A stretch of DNA of 64,000 bases, taken from positions 62,001-126,000 of the forward strand of contig NZ_JACHYE010000002.1 in NCBI RefSeq assembly GCF_014192645.1, in the 5' to 3' direction. The position numbers and the translations under genes were made by a program. The DNA is from Herbaspirillum sp. Sphag64. GTDB taxonomy: Bacteria > Pseudomonadota > Gammaproteobacteria > Burkholderiales > Burkholderiaceae_D. Positions 53,176 to 61,300 of this stretch are shown here, in pieces; the stretch's first letter is position 1; each line of letters opens with the position of its first letter. The notes under the pieces were generated by a model. The model had not been told where the DNA came from. It saw only the letters and a list, made by a program, of their open reading frames with translations, and did not search any database.

Positions 53176-54642
53176 TCAAGGCTGCGCAATATTCCACATC
53201 CCCAGTTTCCCGAGCGTAGCGGCCAACTGTAAACGAGCAGTGCGCCAGTCTGTCAGTGATTGAATACGCTGTTTCTTAGCTCCAGCCAATGCTGCTTGTG
53301 AGTTTAGTAATTCCAAAATATTTCCAACACCTGCCAGATAACGATGCAAAGAAGCGTCGAACGATCGTTGCGCAATATCTAACAGGGTCGCGCTATTGCC
53401 CACATTCTCCGTCGCTGTGCGCAAAGCATGCTCGCTCGACCAGACATCCAGCCCTACTTTCTGTCGCGCTTCTTCCAGCGTAGCACGTGCAAGTTCGGCT
53501 TGAGCTTCCGCTTGTCTCACTTGGTAGGTTCGAGCAAATCCCTCGAATATCGGCATTGTGAGCTGCACTCCAATATATCTGTCACTCGCTGTGGAGGGCA
53601 AACCTGGCTGCCCCAGACTAGGACTAACAGGCTGATTGTTCCAACTATACTTGCCCGTCATGCTCACCTGCGGTAGTCCTTCAGCAACGACCTGTCGCAC
53701 TTTCTCCAGAGCGGCATTTAATTGTGCCTGCGCTGCACGAACATTGGGATGAGTCTGCTTGGCATCCAGAATCAAATCATCCAGTGACTGCCTAAATTCT
53801 GAGGGCGTCACCACGCCTTCAGTCACATCTGGCAAATCGATTGGCAAATTGGGATCAAGATCTAAATCCGACATCAGGGTACCCAAAGCAACTTCCCAGT
53901 CTCCTTCAGCCTTGGTCCGACTGAAAACTGCCTGAGCATAAACCGTCTGTGCCTGCAACTGGTCGCTGATGGGAGCAACGCCTTTGTCGACACGACCACT
54001 CGCAGCCTTGAAACTATCCTTGGCTGATTGCTCAATATCGTTAGCGGCAATCAAGCCACCATAGGCTGCCTGAGCCGCATAAAAGTCCTTGGCCGCCGTC
54101 ATAAACGTGCTTTGCAATGCAGCCTCATGATTCGCTTGGGCAGCAGCCAACAATTCAGAAGCGTTGTTTAACGCCGCGCTACGACCACCAAAATCATAAA
54201 GTAACCAACTCAGAGAAACACTGGCCGAACGCTCAGATGCTGTTTGCCTGGAACTCAAGTCTGGGAAACCACTGATAGTCGTCCGGGAATTGTCCCTGAT
54301 TGCCTGCCAGGTTGACGATACCGTCGGCAGGTAGGCTGCCTTGGCGATACCGACATTCGCCGTTTGTATCTTGACTGTCGCCCATGCTTCTCTGGTCTTG
54401 GGGTTATTGCATAAGGAGCGCTCTATCGCTTCCTTCAAAGTTAAAGGTTTGCCGACAGGACCAAAAGTGCACACGCCTTGTGAGCTCTCCGCTACCAACA
54501 TCGAGCCCGCGACTTCTGGTGGTACCGCCAGATCCGTACGAAACACATCTAGTGCGCTAACTACCGGTGCCAAGGCCAGCAATGTAATTCCCAGCAATAC
54601 TTGCCGATACTGTTTGCAGGTTTTACTTAAATCAACGCTCAC
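53176..54642 (-). CDS. TolC-family outer-membrane protein of the type I system
   Basis: A 488-residue exported protein: signal peptide up to VVSALD, then two repeats of long coiled helices (LTLKEAIERSLCNNPKTREA, and VRAAQAQLNAALEKVRQVVA in the second half), the layout of TolC channels. It forms the outer-membrane duct for type I secretion. Its start overlaps the HlyD-type gene by 11 bp, so it is cotranscribed with adaptor and exporter. Confidence 0.9.
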   Translation of the reverse strand: MSVDLSKTCKQYRQVLLGITLLALAPVVSALDVFRTDLAVPPEVAGSMLVAESSQGVCTFGPVGKPLTLKEAIERSLCNNPKTREAWATVKIQTANVGIAKAAYLPTVSSTWQAIRDNSRTTISGFPDLSSRQTASERSASVSLSWLLYDFGGRSAALNNASELLAAAQANHEAALQSTFMTAAKDFYAAQAAYGGLIAANDIEQSAKDSFKAASGRVDKGVAPISDQLQAQTVYAQAVFSRTKAEGDWEVALGTLMSDLDLDPNLPIDLPDVTEGVVTPSEFRQSLDDLILDAKQTHPNVRAAQAQLNAALEKVRQVVAEGLPQVSMTGKYSWNNQPVSPSLGQPGLPSTASDRYIGVQLTMPIFEGFARTYQVRQAEAQAELARATLEEARQKVGLDVWSSEHALRTATENVGNSATLLDIAQRSFDASLHRYLAGVGNILELLNSQAALAGAKKQRIQSLTDWRTARLQLAATLGKLGMWNIAQP

Positions 54643-56053
54643 GCATACTCTCCTGCGATGTCTGCATCAGCGGATCCAGGAAGTAATACACAACACTACG
54701 TTTGCCTGTTTTGATTTCAGCGGTTACTTCCATTCCGGGTGTCAGTGCAACCCATTTATCGTGAATATGCATCCTGTTCGTGGGCAACTTGATATGTGCC
54801 ATGAACGTCAGCCCCAGCTTCTTGTCCTGCACGGCATCGTTAGAGACGGACACGACCTTGCCTGTCAGGTAGCCATATTGTGTATAAGGAAAAGCTTCGA
54901 GCTTGACCACCGCATCCTGCCCGACATTCACAAAGCCAATATCCTTGTTCTCGACACTGACTTCTACCTCTACGGCATCGTCTGGCACAATTTCCATTAC
55001 CGATTGTGCGGCTGTCACTACACCGCCCAAGGTATGTACGACCAGTTGCTGTACCGTGCCAGACACAGGTGCCGTCAAGCTCATCAATTTTTGGCGAGTA
55101 TCTGCCTTGGTTTCGTTATTGCTGCTTTGTGCAGCCTGCTGGCTCGCCTTATCCAATAAATCCAGTTGCTCGCGCCTGAACTGAGACGTAATCGAAGCAA
55201 TCTCTGCATGCTGCTGGACGATGGCTGCCGAGAGCTGGTGGGCATGACTGCGTAAGGCCGTCAGCTCATGCTCCTGTCCGAGTGCGTTTTGTTCCTTGTC
55301 CAGATAGTCATTTTTAGCGACATATTTTTCAGCCAACAATGCCTGATAATTATCTGCCTGTTGTCTTGCAAGCGGTGCCGTCGCTTGCAGCTTGGCGATT
55401 TCTTTATTGGTGTTGTCCAGTTCTGCCTCCCGTTTGGCCAGTTCAGCCTGGGCACTGGCATATTTATCCTGATACTCACGGTACAAGCCATCTGCAAAAT
55501 GTTGTGCTTGTTGTTGCTCTTCAGCAGAGGCACCTTGGACCATCGCGACCAGCGGTACTTTCTGTGCTTTCTGCGCATCTAGTAGCGCCTGCGATCTGAC
55601 CATGGCCAGTTGCGCGCTGATTTTGGCGGATCTTGCGTTGTCGGCATCTGCCGCAGCCTGCGTCGGATCCAGCTCCATCAGCAATTGACCTGCTTTCACA
55701 CGTTGGCCGTCACTCACCAGAATGCGTTTTACCACGCCAGTAATAGCTGGCTGAATGACCTTTACGCGCGCATCCGGTAATAACTTGCCTTTGGCCACAG
55801 CGACGATGTCGAGTTGACCAAAAATGGCAATACCAAGAATGATGATCGTTAACACAACGATGCTAATCATGGTCCAGCGCGGTAAGGGATGTACCGGTGT
55901 TTCAACCAGCTCGAGATTGGCTGGCAAAAATGCTAGCTCATGTGACTGGCGTGGTTGCGTATCGAGTTGATGACGTACCGCCCAGGCGGCCTTAAAAACA
56001 GCTTGATATCGGCGCATCAGATCAGTGAGCGCCTTAACTCTCAAAAATTGCAT
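54632..56053 (-). CDS. HlyD-family periplasmic adaptor of the type I system
   Basis: A 473-residue membrane-fusion protein: one N-terminal transmembrane helix (TMISIVVLTIIILGIAIFG), a beta-barrel/lipoyl segment (GKLLPDARVKVIQPAITGVV, VSDGQRVKAGQLLMELDPTQ), a long coiled coil, and a C-terminal VTAEIKTGKRSVVYYFLDPL that matches the HlyD ending. It bridges the inner-membrane exporter and TolC. It lies 13 bp after the exporter gene. Confidence 0.92.
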   Translation of the reverse strand: MQFLRVKALTDLMRRYQAVFKAAWAVRHQLDTQPRQSHELAFLPANLELVETPVHPLPRWTMISIVVLTIIILGIAIFGQLDIVAVAKGKLLPDARVKVIQPAITGVVKRILVSDGQRVKAGQLLMELDPTQAAADADNARSAKISAQLAMVRSQALLDAQKAQKVPLVAMVQGASAEEQQQAQHFADGLYREYQDKYASAQAELAKREAELDNTNKEIAKLQATAPLARQQADNYQALLAEKYVAKNDYLDKEQNALGQEHELTALRSHAHQLSAAIVQQHAEIASITSQFRREQLDLLDKASQQAAQSSNNETKADTRQKLMSLTAPVSGTVQQLVVHTLGGVVTAAQSVMEIVPDDAVEVEVSVENKDIGFVNVGQDAVVKLEAFPYTQYGYLTGKVVSVSNDAVQDKKLGLTFMAHIKLPTNRMHIHDKWVALTPGMEVTAEIKTGKRSVVYYFLDPLMQTSQESMRER

Positions 56054-56066
56054 GGTTTAAATCGAC

Positions 56067-58208
56067 TCAGCTATTTTGAAGGGAGACCAGATGGGCGTAG
56101 TAACCCGCTTGTTTGAGCAATTGGTCATGCGTGCCACTTTCCACAATCAATCCCTTATCCATGGCGACGATATGATCAGCATTACGGACCGCCGACAGGC
56201 GATGCGCAATGATAATCACCGTGCGTCCCTGGCAGATCGAACGCATGTTCTGCTGGACAATACGCTCCGTTTCAAAGTCCAGTGCACTGGTTGCTTCATC
56301 AAAAATCAGAATGCGGGGGTTACTCACCAATGCACGTGCAATCGCAATACGTTGCCGCTGACCACCTGATAAGCTAGAACCATGTTCACCAACCATGGTG
56401 TCGTAACCCTCTGCCAACTCCAGAATAAATTCATGCGCCCCAGCCAGCTTTGCGGCATGAATCACATGATCAAGCGAAATACCGGGATCGCTGACTGCAA
56501 TGTTGTCCCGTATGGAGCGGTTAAACAGCATGTTTTCTTGCAACACGACGCCAATCTGCCTTCGCAGCCATGCAGGGTCGGCTAACGCCAGATCGATGCC
56601 ATCAACACGGACTCGGCCATGCTCAGGTACGTACAGACGTTGCAGCAATTTAGTCAATGTACTTTTACCTGATCCCGAACGCCCGACGATGCCAATCACC
56701 TGCCCAGCATGAATATTTAAGGACACACCATTTAAAATTGGTGGCCCATCGGCCCGATAGCGAAAACGTATGTCTTCAAAACTAACATCGCCACGAATGG
56801 CTGGCAGTGCTTGACGACTTTGCGGCAACTCATTACGTGTATTCAAGATATCACCGAGTCGCCCCATCGAGATCCCGACCTGCTGGAAATCCTGCCATAG
56901 CTGGGCCAATCGCAACACAGGAGCGGCGACGCGCTGCGACATCATGTTAAAAGCAATCAACTGACCCACCGACAGCTTGCCGTCGATCACAAGTTTGGCA
57001 CCAAAGTACAGGGTTAATAAGGTCACCAATTTACCGACCAGCTGAATCAGCTGCTGTCCGATATTACCAAGCGAACTGACTCTAAAACCTGCCGCAACAT
57101 ACGCTGATAGTTGGTTATCCCAGCGCCGCGTGAATTGTGGCTCGACTGCCATCGATTTCACTGTTTCTGCACTGGATACCGTCTCCACCAAGAAAGATTG
57201 GTTATCGGCGCTGCGTGCAAATTTCTCATTGAGTCGGTTACGCAGTATCGGATTGAGCACCATCGAGATCATGCCGTAGATCGGCAAAGAGATCACCACA
57301 ATCAGCGTCAACCAGACACTGTAAATACACATCACCCCGATAAAGATGACGGAGAAGATCAAGTCCAGCACTGCCGTTAAGGCCTGACCAGTGAGAAAAC
57401 TGCGAATATTCTCCAGCTCACGCATACGCGCTACGGTGTCACCAACACGACGTGAACCAAAATAGCTCAGGGGTAACGTCAACAGATGGCGGAACAAGCG
57501 CGCACCTAGCTCTACATCAATACGATTGGTCGTATGCGCAAAAACATAATTGCGCAGGCCTGTGAGTAATATCTCGAACACCGAGCTGACCAATAAGGCT
57601 ACACAAACAACGTTCAAGGTACTGAATGCGCGGTTGACCAGCACCTTGTCCATCACCACCTGGAACATCAATGGCGAGACCAAGCCGAAAAGCTGCAATA
57701 TTGCCGAGACGATAAATACTTCAAGCAATAGGCGGCGATATTTCACGACCGCCGGAATAAACCAGGAAAAATCGAAGCGAGCTAACTCTCCTGCAAGAGA
57801 TGCCCGCGACGCAAATAGCAACATACGTCCATCGGATCTTGCGATAACTTCACTCGGTGGTTTTACCGTGGGACTGCTCTCTGTAACTTCCAGAACGAGC
57901 GCCTTCTCAGCATCGCAGCCCGCCAGAATAAAGTGCTGACCATCATGACTTAATACCAATGCGGGAAATGGCGTATGAGGGAGGCGCTCTGGATCTATTT
58001 TGACATTGCGGGTCTTCAACCCGATTGAGCGTGCGGCCAACGCCAAATCACGGTCACTGAAGGCCTGAGAGCTTGTACCTGCAGCGTGTTGCAACTGGGC
58101 GGCATCTACCGCAATGCCGTGATAGCGGGCGATTAAAACCAATGCGGCCAAACCTGGATCAATGGGTGGCGCCATTTCCACTGGCGCTTCTTGTAACTGG
58201 ACGCTCAT
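56067..58208 (-). CDS. Type I secretion ABC transporter, LapB/HlyB-like
   Basis: A 713-residue exporter with three parts: an N-terminal C39-like domain (about 1-130), six-helix ABC transmembrane domain, and ATPase. Walker A is GRSGSGKS from residue 509, the signature LSGGQRQR from 613 and Walker B ILIFDEAT from about 631. At the position where C39 peptidases have catalytic Cys the sequence reads [15 protein letters not shown], so it is a degenerate C39-like domain that only binds substrate, as in HlyB. It should therefore export an uncleaved C-terminal-signal protein such as the RTX protein upstream. The start has only a weak ribosome site. Confidence 0.93.
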   Translation of the reverse strand: MSVQLQEAPVEMAPPIDPGLAALVLIARYHGIAVDAAQLQHAAGTSSQAFSDRDLALAARSIGLKTRNVKIDPERLPHTPFPALVLSHDGQHFILAGCDAEKALVLEVTESSPTVKPPSEVIARSDGRMLLFASRASLAGELARFDFSWFIPAVVKYRRLLLEVFIVSAILQLFGLVSPLMFQVVMDKVLVNRAFSTLNVVCVALLVSSVFEILLTGLRNYVFAHTTNRIDVELGARLFRHLLTLPLSYFGSRRVGDTVARMRELENIRSFLTGQALTAVLDLIFSVIFIGVMCIYSVWLTLIVVISLPIYGMISMVLNPILRNRLNEKFARSADNQSFLVETVSSAETVKSMAVEPQFTRRWDNQLSAYVAAGFRVSSLGNIGQQLIQLVGKLVTLLTLYFGAKLVIDGKLSVGQLIAFNMMSQRVAAPVLRLAQLWQDFQQVGISMGRLGDILNTRNELPQSRQALPAIRGDVSFEDIRFRYRADGPPILNGVSLNIHAGQVIGIVGRSGSGKSTLTKLLQRLYVPEHGRVRVDGIDLALADPAWLRRQIGVVLQENMLFNRSIRDNIAVSDPGISLDHVIHAAKLAGAHEFILELAEGYDTMVGEHGSSLSGGQRQRIAIARALVSNPRILIFDEATSALDFETERIVQQNMRSICQGRTVIIIAHRLSAVRNADHIVAMDKGLIVESGTHDQLLKQAGYYAHLVSLQNS

Positions 58209-58271
58209 ATTCTTAATACATTAACGTGATACTTGTTTTGGACGATATACAACCTGCCAAGCCCCATCATT

Positions 58272-58305
58272 AAAAATGCCCGTAACCGAAGTCACGGGCA
58301 TTTTT
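58272..58305 (-). terminator. Strong UUCG-loop terminator after the RTX gene
   Basis: On the minus strand a 15-bp stem (one G-U pair) AAAAATGCCCGTGAC/GTTACGGGCATTTTT closes on a UUCG tetraloop held by a C-G pair, 18 bp after the RTX stop. It ends in a T-run. It separates the RTX transcript from the exporter genes, so partial read-through would set their ratio. It can also act on the other strand. Confidence 0.92.
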
Positions 58306-58323
58306 TGCTGATGAAAAGAACGA

Positions 58324-61300
58324 TCAATGCCAGTTGGCAGCGATCACTGGTTCGAGCTTGCTTTCGTAGGCGGCAGGTAATGCGGTACTACCAGCAGCTG
58401 GCGCGCTAAATGATGCCATTGCACTGACCAGGGCCTGTACCTGGGTATCCGCCAGGGTCTTGCCATCTGATGCGACGATGGATTGCACCTGATTACTGGT
58501 GGAACTAAACCAGGACGCCACATCAATCTTCGTCGAAGTACCAATCACACTAACGATCAGATCTTTCCCGGACTTGGTGAACCAAAGTTGACTGCTGCTA
58601 GCATCGGCAAACAAGAGTTCGCTGGTTCCACCCGAGTTAACCTGCAATTTTGCTTGTTCCACATCCTTGGTATTACCCGCATTGGCAGTCACTACGATGG
58701 TGTCAGCACCGCTCCCCATGTCAACCGTGTCCTTCTTATTACCAAGGACGACGGTATCGTTGCCGTTACCGAGGTCGACAAAGTTACCACCGTTACCAAG
58801 CGTGATGACTTCATTTCCGTTACCGGTATTGATCGAACTGGCACCATTGCCCACAGTGATCGTGTCCGTGCCATCACCGACCTGAATCGTATTGCTGCCG
58901 TTACCAGCGTAGACCGTATCGTTGCCGTTGCCAAGTGTGATGCTGGCCCCACCGTTACCAGCCGTAACACTGTCGTTGCCGTTACCAGCTGTAATAACAT
59001 CGAAGCCATTACCTGCAATCACGACATCTTTACCATCGCCCACGGTAAGGTTAGTACCACCGTCACCGAGAGTAATGTTGTAATTACCATTGACGCCATT
59101 GGTCTGGTTATAGCCGCTACCCGAGGTCACCACATCCGTACCTTTACCGAGCGTGATATTGCTGGTTCCCGTGCCGAGCGAAATGTTGTCGTTGCCGTCA
59201 CCGACAGTAACAACCTTATAGCCATTGCCAATGGAAATGGTGTCATTGCCATTTCCGACCGTAACAGTGGTGCCTCCGGCATTGCCCACAGTGACACTGT
59301 CCGTACCATTGCCCAGGGTGACTGAGCCATTGCCATTCATGGTAACTTGATCATTGCCGTCACCAGCAGTGATGCTGTCTCCGCCGGTACCGGTTGTAAC
59401 AACATCATTACCACCGCCGAGCAAGACATTGGTGTCACCGTTACCCAAGGTAATTTGGTCATTGCTGTTGTTGCTCGACAAATCAATCGAGCTGTTGCCA
59501 TCTCCAAGCTTGATCGTTTCAACGCCACCACCGTTGCTGGTCAAATTGACATCGGCATTGCCCGTATCGCCGGTCACTACGCTAGTGCCCTGACCCAAGG
59601 TAATGTCATCGTCGGCATTACCAAGAACATAGGTGTCGTTACCAGCACCGCCAATCAACTGATCATAGGCAGTACCAGCCACCAAAGTATCGTTGCCAGC
59701 GTTGGCCGTGATGACGTCAGCCCAGGCATTGCCGGTAAGTGTCAAGTTGGCGGTACCGATACCAGTCAGATTAACCACTTCATCGGAGGCGGTATAGCTG
59801 ACTGACGTGAGCTCAGTATTATTACTGCTATTGTCTAGAGCATCGACTGTGTCTGCTACGTTGTTGATCACGAAGGTATCGTTACCGGAATTACCGATCA
59901 AGGTATCCACGCCGCTATTGGAAGTAATGACGTCACTGAGGGTATTACCTGTGAGGGTCAGATTGGCACTACCCGTTCCCGTCAATGCCTGTACGTTCGC
60001 CGATGCCGTGTAACTCACCGAGGTCGTAATGGTATTGCTCTTGGCACCACTTTGGGCTTTCACAACATCAGCGATGTTGTTAACAACAAAGTTGTCGTTA
60101 CCCGAACCACCAGTCAGTGTTGCCACACCACTACCAGCAATCAGTGTGTCATTGCCACTGCCAACGGTAATCTGGGATGCCTGTCCGCCACCTTGCAGTA
60201 CATCATTACCATTGCCTGCGACGATCTGTTCGGCACCACTGCCACCAACAACGGTATCGTTACCGTTGCCCAGTGTGATGGCATTGTTACCGCTGCCTAC
60301 GGTTACCTGATCAGCACCATCCCCGAGTTGAATGGTGTTGTTACCATTCCCAACGACAATGGTGTCATTTCCACTGCCAGCAGTAAGAACGTCGTTACCG
60401 TTGCCAAGCGAGACATTGTTCTGGCCATTGCCAAGCGTAATTTGATCGTTGCTGTTGTTGCTCGCCAAATTGAGTGAGCTATTGCCATTAGCCAAAGTGA
60501 TTGTCTCGACACCGCCACCGTTGCTGCTCAAGCTAAGGTTGGCATTGCCGGTATCCGCAGTCACGACGCTGTTGCCTTGCCCCAGAACAATGGCATCGCC
60601 TGCATTTCCCAAATCATAGGTGTCGTTGCCGGCGCCACCAATTAGTTGATCGTAGGAGCTACCCGCTACCAATGTGTCGTTACCCGTGTTGGCAGTAAGC
60701 GTGTCGTTCAAACCATTAGCTGTTAAGGTGACATCGCCGCTTCCGATCGCAGTCAAGATTTGTACATTGCTGGAAGCGGTGTAGCTCACTGAAGTTTCAA
60801 TGACATTGCTATCGGCACTGCTTTGAGCCTCGACAACATCAGCTGCATTGTTGACAACAAAGACATCGTTCCCCGAGCCACCGATCAAGGTGGCCACACC
60901 GCTACCGGCGATCAATGTGTCGTTGCCGTTTCCTACCGTGAGCTGCGATGACTGACCACCACCTTGTAAGACATCATTGCCATTACCCGCCACGATCTGC
61001 ACAGAACCGCTACCAGCAGTCACATTATCATTGCCATTGCCGAGGGTAACAATATCGTTTCCACTACCCAGAGTGACAATGTTTTGCCCATCTCCCAGTG
61101 TGATCTGGTCATTACCGCTGTTATTCGATAAGTTCAGCGAGTTGTTACCGTTGCCGAGATTGATCGTTTCAACACCACCACCGTTGGTGCTTAACGTGAC
61201 ATTGGCATTATCTGTATCAGTAACAAGGCTATTACCCTGCCCCAATACAAGGGTGTCAGCGGCATTCTCCAGCGTGTAGGTATCATTGCCTGAACCACCG